Positions 8,110-14,651 of a stretch of 16,424 bases of DNA are shown in pieces (the stretch's first letter is position 1; the number at the start of each line of letters is the position of its first letter). This DNA comes from Nitrospinota bacterium. Lineage in GTDB: Bacteria; Nitrospinota; Nitrospinia; UBA9942. The position numbers were made by a program, and so were the translations under genes. The notes under the pieces were generated by a model that saw only the letters and a list, made by a program, of their open reading frames with translations, ran no database searches and was not told where the DNA came from. The stretch spans positions 1 through 16,424 of the forward strand of contig JACRGN010000130.1 in NCBI GenBank assembly GCA_016234205.1, given 5' to 3'.

Positions 8110-8420
8110 AGAAGATAATAAACAAAGTGGTGCATGACCTTGAAGCACATAAGATAAGGGTGCATCAAATCATCTTATACGGGTCCTATGCCCACGGCAG
8201 CCCTAAAGAATTCTCCGATGTGGACATAGCCGTAGTATCTCCCTCATTTACCCGAAAAAACATCCTTAAAATACAGGAAGAACTGGCAAAGGTCATGTCA
8301 AGATACCTGTCTATAATAGAGCCTATCGGCTGCTCACCGGAAGAGTTTAATAAGGCAGATAAAACCTCTTTTCTCGGTGAAATCAAAAGGACGGGAAAGG
8401 TCATATACGCTGCGGCTTAG
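8076..8420 (+). CDS. MNT-type nucleotidyltransferase, probable antitoxin partner of the HEPN protein
   Basis: 114 residues. GSYAHGSPKEFSDVDIAV fits exactly the GS-x10-D-x-D signature of minimal pol-beta-superfamily nucleotidyltransferases, so the metal-binding aspartates are present. In characterised type VII systems (HepT/MntA) the MNT protein silences the HEPN toxin by transferring AMP groups to it; the role here is inferred from that precedent and the overlapping arrangement. The start at ATG 8076 is well supported by GGAGG seven bases upstream, although this puts the first 34 bases inside the HEPN gene. A weaker alternative is TTG 8106, behind AAGGAG. No other domain is visible. Confidence 0.88.
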   Translation: MVKTKLSQKELKKIINKVVHDLEAHKIRVHQIILYGSYAHGSPKEFSDVDIAVVSPSFTRKNILKIQEELAKVMSRYLSIIEPIGCSPEEFNKADKTSFLGEIKRTGKVIYAAA

Positions 8421-8474
8421 GGTAAAGAAAAAGGGGATGCCGCTAAAAATTTCAAGGGGAAAAGGGGTAAAAAA

Positions 8475-8744
8475 TCAGTTAAGAACTACACTGTTTATAA
8501 TCCATGCAACAAGAAGCCAAAAAGCCAACCCTATCCATATACTGATCTCCGTGAATATAACAAATTTCGATGCTGGTTCATCAGCATAGTAATCCCACCG
8601 AGGTTTCCGATTCCCAAAGGTCAAGAGAAAAAGAAATATCTCTCCGTTGTAAAATAAAATAGACTCAACGATAAGTTGAAATAGAAATCGCAGTATGCTT
8701 TTAAAAACTGTTTTTATTGAGCCTTCAATAATATTATCTATCAT
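8475..8744 (-). CDS. Small membrane protein, function unknown
   Basis: 89 residues. The N-terminal half is amphipathic/hydrophobic (FKSILRFLFQLIVESILFYNGEIFLFLLTFGNRKP is split here by description: a helix, a short turn with NGE, then LLTFG and a basic stretch). A polar segment with WDYYADEP follows, then a second transmembrane helix near the C-terminus (SIWIGLAFWLLVAWII). The layout 'helix - Tyr/Asn-Gly - LLTfG.r.P - polar - helix' recalls a widespread family of small uncharacterised bacterial membrane proteins; that family match is from memory. It lies 51 bases downstream of the broken HEPN-like gene on the same strand and may have been co-transcribed with it. The upstream Shine-Dalgarno is weak (GAG before AAAATAAT). 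Confidence 0.6.
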   Translation of the reverse strand: MIDNIIEGSIKTVFKSILRFLFQLIVESILFYNGEIFLFLLTFGNRKPRWDYYADEPASKFVIFTEISIWIGLAFWLLVAWIINSVVLN

Positions 8745-8773
8745 ATTATTTTCTCGATTTTATGAATGAGATC

Positions 8774-8789
8774 AGCGGCTGCGATTAGC
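8774..8789. other. Short hairpin between the two minus-strand genes
   Basis: CGGCT and AGCCG form a 5-bp stem around a 6-base loop, between the end of the broken HEPN-like gene and the small membrane protein gene. There is no T-run, so I do not call a terminator. Confidence 0.3.
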
Positions 8790-8795
8790 CGTCCA

Positions 8796-9467
8796 TTACA
8801 CTGGCTGAGTGGACATTTTGTTCCTCTTGATTTCATTAATCAAGCGTGAGAAGAAGAGACCCACCACATGAAGTGCCATCTGCACACTTCCCTCTTTCAA
8901 GATGATCCGGTTATGGTGGTCCAACTCGATGGTCGATATTGGGGCACAGAATTCTGAGATTGTCTTAAGTTCTGATGGCTTCGGCACCCCATCATTATGG
9001 ACAAGAACGTTTCGTATTGACTACAGATTCTGGACAAGCTCCCATTCCGAATTGAGTGACCGATCTCGAATCGTTAGATGCGCCTGAAGGTACTCCATCG
9101 CTTGAACAATGGTTCTCTTGTTTCCCTTCTTCTTGAATTCTTCTGGAATCTTAAAGGCATGGCGACACATTAGGCAACCCAAAAGCAAGTCCGCCTCCGT
9201 CATGCACATGAGAGTCGTAAATAGGGCACGTCGCTGGATATTCGGATAGACCTTGTCAAGACGAACGAAATCATCCGCATACCATCCAATCGTGTATTCC
9301 TTCTCTTCTTTTTCCGAAATACCTTCTAGTTCCTTAGTAACACGCTCTTCAAGACGCTTGACTTCGCCCTTGAGGTGCCTCTCCGTAAGATCAACGACTT
9401 CGCGGAGGTTCTTAATATCATGATGCACGCGGTTCGTGAATAGGTGGAGTGCCATCCGATGTTTCAT
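8796..9467 (-). pseudogene. HEPN-like gene interrupted by one in-frame amber codon
   Basis: An ATG at 9467 with a good Shine-Dalgarno (AAGGAGAGG, five bases upstream) opens a 148-residue frame that stops at TAG (9023-9021). The same frame continues for another 74 residues to TAA at 8796. The joined sequence across the stop reads WELVQNL-stop-SIRNVLVHNDG. RNVLVH is R-x4-H, the catalytic signature of HEPN RNases, in the 'rN..vHndG' setting typical of larger HEPN-like proteins. The N-terminal part is helical and charged, with a probable coiled-coil stretch (LTERHLKGEVKRLEERV). The single nonsense codon removes the catalytic motif and about a third of the protein, so as written the gene is inactive; a sequencing error or recent mutation would explain the otherwise intact frame. 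Exact family not recognised. With the HEPN/MNT pair nearby, this makes a small toxin or defence-like patch. Confidence 0.75.
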
Positions 9468-9493
9468 TAATTCCTCTCCTTGTACAACAAGTT

Positions 9494-9499
9494 ATTATA
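9494..9499 (-). promoter_or_regulatory. Possible -10 box for the broken HEPN-like gene
   Basis: On the minus strand TATAAT lies 27 bases upstream of the ATG at 9467. No convincing -35 hexamer is at the right distance, so this is a weak call. Confidence 0.3.
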
Positions 9500-9733
9500 C
9501 AGTTTATATCATTTACCATTCTTGAATCAAAAAGCAACAATATTTCATGAAAATCTTGCATATATTGCATTTTAGGACAGATTGTTTCCGGTTATCATTA
9601 CTATAGGAATGATAAACAAAATTGGTATTTATGGGCAGAGTATAGAACTTAATAAGAATGACTGTCAATAAAATTTTAGGCAGGAATTACGCTTGATATA
9701 ACTGACAAAAATTATTAAAATATAGCCTGTTTA

Positions 9734-9763
9734 TTGACAAAAATTTCTATTTTTATGTATATA
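9734..9763 (+). promoter_or_regulatory. Candidate sigma70 promoter for the DUF2064 gene
   Basis: TTGACA (9734-9739), an 18-base spacer and TATATA (9758-9763). The -35 is a perfect match. It would leave a leader of about 100 bases before the ATG at 9870. Confidence 0.45.
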
Positions 9764-9869
9764 CATCAGAAACAATTAGAAAATTTAAAAAGGTTTTACC
9801 TGACTCATAAATTGCCAGCGTCAATCTCATAACCTTCTAACTGTGATTATTCGGGTTAAATTATAACTT

Positions 9870-10706
9870 ATGGATAAACTTCTGATTTTTGCAAAATCAC
9901 CAATTAAAGGAAAGGTAAAGACCCGCCTTAAAAAAGATACCCCATTAACTGACGATGACATTCTAAAACTATACACAGCTTTTCTGAAAGATACAATTAT
10001 TTCTGCTTCTCTCTCAAAGGCACAAAAGATATATATCGCTTACTATCCAGAGGATTCAAGAGATGTAATGTATGACATAGTTTTTCAATCTTCAATCTTC
10101 AATCTTCAATCTTTAATTGAATTATTCCCCCAATCAGGTAATGACTTTGATAGAAGGCTCACAAATGCCCTTAAAAAGATTCATAAGGACAGTAGAGATA
10201 ATATAGTAATACTCGGCAGCGACTCTCCACATATTCAGCCATTAACTATAAACAAGGCATTTGAATTTCTGTCAATTCCGAAATCTGTAATCCGCAATCC
10301 AAAATATAGAGGTGCTATGGTTTTAGGTCCAAGTGGTGAAGGTGGTGTATATTTAATAGGGGTCAAGGGTCAAGGGTCAAGGGTCAAGAGGGAATTTGAT
10401 TTTAATGGTGTTTTTACTACAGGGAATGAGAGTGATAACCTCCTTAAGATTGCAAAAAATAAAAAATTACCACTCCTTATTCTTGAAGAACTAACAGATG
10501 TGGATGTCAAATCAGATTTAATAACTCTTATAAGTAATTTGTCAATGATGCAATATTCATCCGGAAATACAAAGATGCACTTGCCCCGATATACAATAAA
10601 TACGATTAAAAATCTCGGCTTGACTGTAGAAAGGAAAGGAGATGGTTCGATAGGCTCACCAGGGGGTGGGACGAGGGAGAAATATTTATCTCGCAATAAG
10701 CCGTAA
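9870..10706 (+). CDS. DUF2064 / TIGR04282-type glycosyltransferase (GT-A fold), with repeat-expanded loops
   Basis: 278 residues. FAKSPIKGKVKTRL at the N-terminus, FPQSGNDFDRRL, VILGSDSPHI and LGPSGEGGVYLIG are the signatures of the DUF2064 family of GT-A-like nucleotidyl/glycosyltransferases, related in fold to CofC and MobA. Their substrates are generally unknown. The usual DGG motif reads EGG here, an Asp-to-Glu change at a likely metal or nucleotide site. Three tracts of 7-base repeats lie inside the gene (10086-10113, 10282-10302, 10360-10387). They encode about residues 73-82, 138-145 and 164-173, all between conserved blocks, so they read as expansions of surface loops. One 7-base unit gained or lost would shift the frame. 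A non-conserved tail follows LTDVDVKSDL (about residues 245-278). It is a stand-alone transcription unit with its own candidate promoter. Confidence 0.85.
   Translation: MDKLLIFAKSPIKGKVKTRLKKDTPLTDDDILKLYTAFLKDTIISASLSKAQKIYIAYYPEDSRDVMYDIVFQSSIFNLQSLIELFPQSGNDFDRRLTNALKKIHKDSRDNIVILGSDSPHIQPLTINKAFEFLSIPKSVIRNPKYRGAMVLGPSGEGGVYLIGVKGQGSRVKREFDFNGVFTTGNESDNLLKIAKNKKLPLLILEELTDVDVKSDLITLISNLSMMQYSSGNTKMHLPRYTINTIKNLGLTVERKGDGSIGSPGGGTREKYLSRNKP
10086..10113 (+). repeat. (CAATCTT)x4 heptanucleotide tract in the DUF2064 gene
   Basis: Four perfect units at 10086-10092, 10093-10099, 10100-10106 and 10107-10113. They encode the segment SSIFNLQSL, in a loop before the conserved FPQSGNDF block. Confidence 0.95.
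10282..10302 (+). repeat. Three imperfect heptamers (AATCtgt, AATCcgc, AATCcaa)
   Basis: Units at 10282-10288, 10289-10295 and 10296-10302 share the first four bases and a 7-base period. They encode VIRNP, between the helix FEFLS and the conserved MVLGPSGEGG block. Confidence 0.6.
10360..10387 (+). repeat. (GGGTCAA)x4 heptanucleotide tract in the DUF2064 gene
   Basis: Four perfect units at 10360-10366, 10367-10373, 10374-10380 and 10381-10387. They encode GVKGQGSRVK, right after the conserved VYLIG strand. Confidence 0.95.
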
Positions 10707-10775
10707 AAACATCTCCTGTACAATGAAAGGATTTTCTCTAAAGATACCCTGAAATATATTGCATATACTTTCTCT

Positions 10776-10796
10776 GAAAATTTCATGAAAATTTTC
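10776..10796. promoter_or_regulatory. Perfect inverted repeat before the HD-GYP gene
   Basis: GAAAATTT (10776-10783) and AAATTTTC (10789-10796) around a 5-base spacer, immediately before TTGACC (10797-10802), a possible -35. No -10 stands at the usual distance, so the promoter itself is doubtful; the dyad could be an operator or a hairpin. Confidence 0.35.
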
Positions 10797-10861
10797 TTGA
10801 CCTCTCTGTCCTTAGAGAATAAAGTTAAAATATATAGTTATGATTTTACTATTACAGTAAT

Positions 10862-11986
10862 ATGGCCAGCCTGACAAAACATATCTTAATTGTGGATAAT
10901 GACTTTAATTTCAGCGCCCTTCTCAGCGATTTTTTCTTGAAAAAGGGATGGGTTGTCTATACAGCGAAAGACGGCCAGCAGGCAGTCAACAACGTTCATA
11001 CTAATGACCCCGACATTATTTTAATGAATGTTGACCTGCCGGTGCGGGACGGGATTGCTACCTGTAATCTCCTGCGGAGGGATATTGCCATAGCCAGGCA
11101 ATATCCCATCATTATGATGGGGGCTTTCCCTGATAAAAAAAAGATTGTTAAATCTATTGAAGCCGGATGCGACGACTTTATTGTTAAGCCATTTAAGTTC
11201 GATGTGCTGATCAATAAAATAGAAAAAATAGCTGATTTCTATCGCAAAAAGATAAACATTCCTAAACAGGAAGATGGGGTAGATTACAAAGAGGAAGAGC
11301 AAGAGGCGGAAATTATTGTTTATTCCAGGAACGCAGTAAAAAAGATTTTTTCAAATACAATGAATGACAGGCGGATTGAGTATCCGGTCGTTCAGAAGGT
11401 TGTTGACAATATGGTAAAGATACTTCACAGGGAGAATAACCTGCCTATGGCATTCAAGATGAAATCGTATAATGATTATATATATATCCACTCGATTAAT
11501 GTGGCTTCGCTATCCATGTCCTTTGCCTATCATCTGAAATGGGAACCTTCCGATTTGCAGATAGTCGGCGAAGGCGGATTTTTACATGATATTGGAAAAA
11601 CCAGGATTGATTTACAGATTTTAATGAAGCCGGATAAGCTGACGGATGCTGAATTTTCTGAGATGAAGAAACATCCGTCACTGGGAAGAGATATATTGGT
11701 AAAAGAAAACATTACCGATGGGATACAAAAAATAGCCCTGGAACATCATGAACGGATAAACGGCAGCGGTTACCCGAACAGTTTATCCGGCGGGCAAATC
11801 AGTAAATTCGGAAAATTGGCTGCGATAATAGATGCTTACGATGCCCTGACAACGGACAGGTGTTTTAAGGGTGCTGTTGATTCTTTAGATGCCCTTAAGA
11901 TTATGTCGGAGCCTGCAGGTCAATTCGACCAGATACTCTTTGATAAATTTGCAGACTTAATAAAAAATGAAACCATTGGCAAATAA
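10862..11986 (+). CDS. HD-GYP domain protein with degenerate receiver (probable c-di-GMP phosphodiesterase)
   Basis: 374 residues. An N-terminal receiver domain (about 6-125) is followed by a charged linker (135-155) and an HD-GYP domain (about 165-370). The HD-GYP signatures are intact: FLHDIGK with HD at 242-243, HHERINGSGYP at 295-305, and IIDAYDALTTDR. Members of this family hydrolyse c-di-GMP to pGpG or GMP using bound metals. The receiver is unusual. The phosphoacceptor aspartate is Asn56 (IILMNVDLP where ILLDxxLP is expected), and the conserved Thr/Ser is Gly87 (IIMMGAF). The acidic pair (DND, 12-14) and Lys109 remain. Phosphorelay control is therefore unlikely, and the domain may instead bind a partner or respond otherwise. 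The codon AAT could come from GAT by one transition. No histidine kinase is adjacent. It lies 78 bases before ispF on the same strand. Confidence 0.9.
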   Translation: MASLTKHILIVDNDFNFSALLSDFFLKKGWVVYTAKDGQQAVNNVHTNDPDIILMNVDLPVRDGIATCNLLRRDIAIARQYPIIMMGAFPDKKKIVKSIEAGCDDFIVKPFKFDVLINKIEKIADFYRKKINIPKQEDGVDYKEEEQEAEIIVYSRNAVKKIFSNTMNDRRIEYPVVQKVVDNMVKILHRENNLPMAFKMKSYNDYIYIHSINVASLSMSFAYHLKWEPSDLQIVGEGGFLHDIGKTRIDLQILMKPDKLTDAEFSEMKKHPSLGRDILVKENITDGIQKIALEHHERINGSGYPNSLSGGQISKFGKLAAIIDAYDALTTDRCFKGAVDSLDALKIMSEPAGQFDQILFDKFADLIKNETIGK

Positions 11987-12064
11987 AACAGGTCTATTCA
12001 GTTTTTTTAATAGTTATCTCCATGATAATCTGTGGCTAAATTTTTATAATTTCCTTGTCATAAT

Positions 12065-12541
12065 ATGAGAGTAGGTTTTGGATATGATGTACATAGATTT
12101 GTTGAAAACCGCAGGTTAATCCTTGGTGCAGTGGAAATATCTTATAACAGGGGTCTTGCAGGACATTCAGATGCAGATGTCCTTCTTCACGCTATTTGTG
12201 ATGCACTCTTAGGGGCGGCAGGGGAAGGAGACATTGGAAAGCACTTTCCTGATACATCACCTGAATTTAAAGACATCTCAAGCTTAAAGCTACTCCGAAG
12301 AGTGGTTCTCTTGCTGAAAGATAAAGGGTTTACAGTTAATAATGTAGATTCAACTGTTGTAGCAGAAGAGCCGAGGCTTGCTAAATATATTCCTGAAATG
12401 GTTGATAATATCGCTACACTCCTTGAAGTAGAGAAAAATACAGTGAATGTAAAGGCTACAACATCAGAAAGGCTTGGATTTGTAGGAAGAGTTGAAGGAA
12501 TTTCCGCCTATGCAGTGGCAACAATAATCTCAAAGAGCTAA
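12065..12541 (+). CDS. ispF: 2-C-methyl-D-erythritol 2,4-cyclodiphosphate synthase
   Basis: 158 residues, the standard length. It cyclises CDP-ME 2-phosphate to MEcPP in the MEP (non-mevalonate) isoprenoid pathway, as a cytoplasmic trimer. Zinc ligands are visible: Asp8 and His10 in GYDVHRF and His42 in LLHAICDALLGA. Also present are HSDADV, GDIGKHFPDT and the C-terminal KATTSERLGFVGR, so the enzyme should be active. The usual partner ispD is not in the window. Upstream is the HD-GYP gene (78-base gap); downstream is a 318-base gap with the Fur-controlled promoter of the next operon. No Shine-Dalgarno close to consensus is seen. Confidence 0.97.
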   Translation: MRVGFGYDVHRFVENRRLILGAVEISYNRGLAGHSDADVLLHAICDALLGAAGEGDIGKHFPDTSPEFKDISSLKLLRRVVLLLKDKGFTVNNVDSTVVAEEPRLAKYIPEMVDNIATLLEVEKNTVNVKATTSERLGFVGRVEGISAYAVATIISKS

Positions 12542-12574
12542 TCTGTTTTTAGCTGCAGACTTACACAGATGACG

Positions 12575-12626
12575 GGGTGCGTTCAGGGGAATGCACCCTA
12601 CAGTAGGGTCTGTTCCCCGACCAGAC
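12575..12626. repeat. Pair of adjacent hairpins after ispF
   Basis: GGGTGCGTT (12575-12583) pairs with AATGCACCC (12590-12598), one G-T wobble, 6-base loop. Then GTCTG (12608-12612) pairs with CAGAC (12622-12626). The sequence is far more GC-rich than its surroundings and has the look of common dispersed 'GTAGGGTGCGTT'-type repeats. No T-run follows, so a Rho-independent terminator is not supported. Confidence 0.5.
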
Positions 12627-12767
12627 TATAAAAAATCTGCATTAGTTCATCCAAAATTAATAAGGCTTTTACACCATTCTTGAAAAACTTCAAAAATTAT
12701 CAAACACCAAAGCCTTGAAAAATCAATTAATTGAATAGTGAGAGTTTCAGAAAGCAGGGCAAGGCTA
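12627..12767. other. AT-rich spacer between the hairpins and the Fur-type promoter
   Basis: This part of the 318-base gap after ispF has no coding frame. It contains only a loose inverted repeat AAGGCTTT (12662-12669) and AAAGCCTT (12709-12716) with a 39-base loop, of doubtful meaning. Confidence 0.4.
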
Positions 12768-12797
12768 TTGACATTTTAAGGTTAAGGGCTATATTAT
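12768..12797 (+). promoter_or_regulatory. Sigma70-type promoter of the thioredoxin/diguanylate cyclase operon
   Basis: TTGACA (12768-12773) with TATTAT (12792-12797) at an 18-base spacing; TATATT at 12790-12795 gives an alternative 16-base spacing. The start of transcription would fall near 12804, inside or just before the Fur box. Confidence 0.65.
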
Positions 12798-12801
12798 AGA
12801 T

Positions 12802-12821
12802 GAGATTGATAATCATTTTCA
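12802..12821. promoter_or_regulatory. Near-consensus Fur box
   Basis: TGATAAT-C-ATTTTCA (12807-12821) matches the 7-1-7 consensus TGATAATnATTATCA at 14 of 15 positions counting the free centre. The classic 19-mer alignment (12802-12820) matches 16 of 19. It lies just downstream of the -10, where a bound repressor would block initiation. A Fur-family protein using this motif is assumed; no fur gene is in the window. Confidence 0.65.
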
Positions 12822-12859
12822 ATTATGAAGAAAATATTCTCTATTAGGGGGTAATTACA

Positions 12860-13366
12860 ATGAAAATACAAAAAAGAATGAAAATTTATCTTTTGTTTAT
12901 GGTTTTTTTTCTATGTCTATTCACCTCTTTAATAGTGACTAATATATCATACGGAGGGATAAGGGGGGCACCGGAGGGTGAGCCTTTAGTGAGAGTGGGG
13001 GATAGGGCACCCCTTGAAGCAGATGACCTCAAAAAGGCACATGGAGATGGGAAGGTCATCCTCCTCATGTTTGGCAATCCTGACCATTGCAGATACTGTG
13101 AAAAGGTATGGTTCAATATAATGGATATCGGGTCTCGTTATGAACAGGATGTAGCTGTCATAGGGAAGCGGCACCGTGCGGCTGAATTCTGGGGGCCGGA
13201 GTCAGAGGATGAGGCACTGGGTAAACGTTACGGTGTAATTGGAGAGCCATGGCTTTTCATAATTGACAGGGAGGGTATTGTAAGACACATATTTATGGGA
13301 TTTGCAGGGCTACCGGAGATTGAGGCACAGCTAAATAAGGTTTTAGGAATTCCTTTTGGAAAATAA
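12860..13366 (+). CDS. Secreted thioredoxin-like protein with CxxC
   Basis: 168 residues. A signal peptide (basic MKIQKRMK, then a long hydrophobic core, ending near residue 31-36) directs export. The mature part has a thioredoxin fold: KVILLMFGNPDHCRYC places the redox motif C77-R-Y-C80 after the first core strand, and GEPWLFIID supplies the cis-proline (Pro130), followed by VRHIFMGF. The CRYC dipeptide and the two-strand spacing suggest a periplasmic thiol oxidoreductase or a reductant for heme or metal protein maturation; the exact partner is unknown. The Shine-Dalgarno AGGGGG is about 8 bases upstream of ATG 12860. A Fur box and promoter precede it, and the diguanylate cyclase gene begins 15 bases after its stop, so the two form an operon. 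Confidence 0.85.
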   Translation: MKIQKRMKIYLLFMVFFLCLFTSLIVTNISYGGIRGAPEGEPLVRVGDRAPLEADDLKKAHGDGKVILLMFGNPDHCRYCEKVWFNIMDIGSRYEQDVAVIGKRHRAAEFWGPESEDEALGKRYGVIGEPWLFIIDREGIVRHIFMGFAGLPEIEAQLNKVLGIPFGK

Positions 13367-13381
13367 TATAGGGGTGAAGGT

Positions 13382-14638
13382 ATGTCTAAGGTAAATATAT
13401 TGATTGTTGAGGACGATGGTATCACAGCAAGAGACCTGGAAAAGTGGTTAACAGGCTTGGGATACAATGTTTCTGCTGTTGTCTCTTCAGGAGTTGACGC
13501 CATCAAAAAGGCAAAGGAGATTAACCCCGATATTGTGCTGATGGATATAAAGCTGAGCGGGGATATAGATGGGATAGAGGCAGCCAGGCAGATCCATGTC
13601 TATCGGAATATTCCTGTGATATATCTAACTGCCTTCTCAGATAAAGCCCTATTACGGCGGGCAAATATAACAGAGCCCTTTGGCTATGTATTAAAGCCCT
13701 TTGATGAAAAAGAGCTGCATATAACCATTGAAATGGCTCTTTGCAAACATAAGGTAGCGGAAGAACTTCGCCTCGCAAAAATGGTGTTTGAGAATGCTAT
13801 GGACGGTATGATGGTTACAGATGCAAGAGGTACAATCTTGTCGGTAAATAATGCCTTTACTAAAATAACAGGATATACCCCAGAAGAGGCAATTGGTAAA
13901 AATCCACGGTTACTAAAATCAGGGAGACAGGATGCTGAATTTTACAAAGACTTCTGGGATACTCTGATTGCAAAGGGCAAATGGGAGGGGGAGATATGGA
14001 ATAAACGAAAGAATGGCGAGATCTATCCAGAATGGACTGTTATATCTGCCGTAAGAAATAATCAAGGCAATATTACTCATTATATAGGAGTGGCAAGGGA
14101 CACGACCGAGCGAATCAGATATGAAGAAAAGATCAAATATCAGGCATATCACGATACATTGACCGGCCTGCCAAATAGACTTTTATTCTATGACCGTCTA
14201 TCAGTTGCACTGTCTAATGCAAAGCGCGGTAAAGGAATACTTGCTGTTATTTTTTTGGATATAGACGGCTTCAAACCAGTTAATGACACCTTCGGACATG
14301 ATGCTGGAGATATTTTATTGCAGTCCATAACGAAGCGGCTGATGAATTGTATTCGTCAGGGTGACACCGTTGCCCGTATAGGTGGAGATGAATTCACCCT
14401 TATTCTCCCCCAGGTTACACAGAAAGAAGAGGTGGATGAAATTGCCCGGAGGCTAATTGACACGATTAAAGAATCCTATTTAATTAATAAACATAAACTC
14501 TATATCACTGCCAGTATAGGGATTAGTTTTTATCCTGACGATGGGGAAGATATGCAGACACTGATGAAAAAGGCTGATATAGCAATGTACAGTGCTAAGG
14601 AGAAGGGGAAAAATAACTACCAGTTTTATGCAGGTTAA
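13382..14638 (+). CDS. REC-PAS-GGDEF response regulator, diguanylate cyclase
   Basis: 418 residues. The receiver domain (about 4-118) has the acidic pair (EDD, 10-12), phosphoacceptor Asp55 (IVLMDIKL), Thr83 (YLTAF) and Lys105 (LKPF), so it looks phosphorylatable. A PAS domain (about 130-245) contains NNAFTKITGYTPEEAIGKNP and ends in the usual DTTERIRYEE linker. The GGDEF domain (about 255-415) has LTGLPNR, FLDIDGFKPVND, the catalytic GGDEF (334-338) and an inhibitory RxxD site (RQGD, 325-328) at the normal five-residue spacing. It should make c-di-GMP from two GTP with product inhibition. The Shine-Dalgarno is GGTGAAGG before ATG 13382. It is the second gene after a Fur box. It and the HD-GYP gene 1.4 kb upstream provide opposite c-di-GMP activities. 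The gene converges on the minus-strand lipoprotein gene. Confidence 0.95.
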   Translation: MSKVNILIVEDDGITARDLEKWLTGLGYNVSAVVSSGVDAIKKAKEINPDIVLMDIKLSGDIDGIEAARQIHVYRNIPVIYLTAFSDKALLRRANITEPFGYVLKPFDEKELHITIEMALCKHKVAEELRLAKMVFENAMDGMMVTDARGTILSVNNAFTKITGYTPEEAIGKNPRLLKSGRQDAEFYKDFWDTLIAKGKWEGEIWNKRKNGEIYPEWTVISAVRNNQGNITHYIGVARDTTERIRYEEKIKYQAYHDTLTGLPNRLLFYDRLSVALSNAKRGKGILAVIFLDIDGFKPVNDTFGHDAGDILLQSITKRLMNCIRQGDTVARIGGDEFTLILPQVTQKEEVDEIARRLIDTIKESYLINKHKLYITASIGISFYPDDGEDMQTLMKKADIAMYSAKEKGKNNYQFYAG

Positions 14639-14651
14639 GAGCCTTAATTTG

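Larger units (their letters stand above)
9468..9869. other. AT-rich divergent intergenic region without a gene
   Basis: This 402-base gap separates two divergent genes and has no plausible coding frame. It holds the candidate promoters noted separately and one perfect 8-bp inverted repeat, TTATCATT (9592-9599) and AATGATAA (9608-9615) around an 8-base loop. Nothing else stands out. Confidence 0.6.

Noticed and set aside
9021..9023. TAG as a programmed recoding site (pyrrolysine or readthrough)
   Set aside because: No structure or tRNA evidence is visible, and an inactivating mutation or read error is simpler.
9592..9615. TTATCATT / AATGATAA inverted repeat as a second Fur site
   Set aside because: The 8-base spacer does not fit the 7-1-7 or hexamer Fur arrangement and it does not overlap a promoter. 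Kept only as a plain inverted repeat.
10086..10387. CRISPR array
   Set aside because: The repeats are 7 bases long, back to back without spacers, and inside a coding gene.
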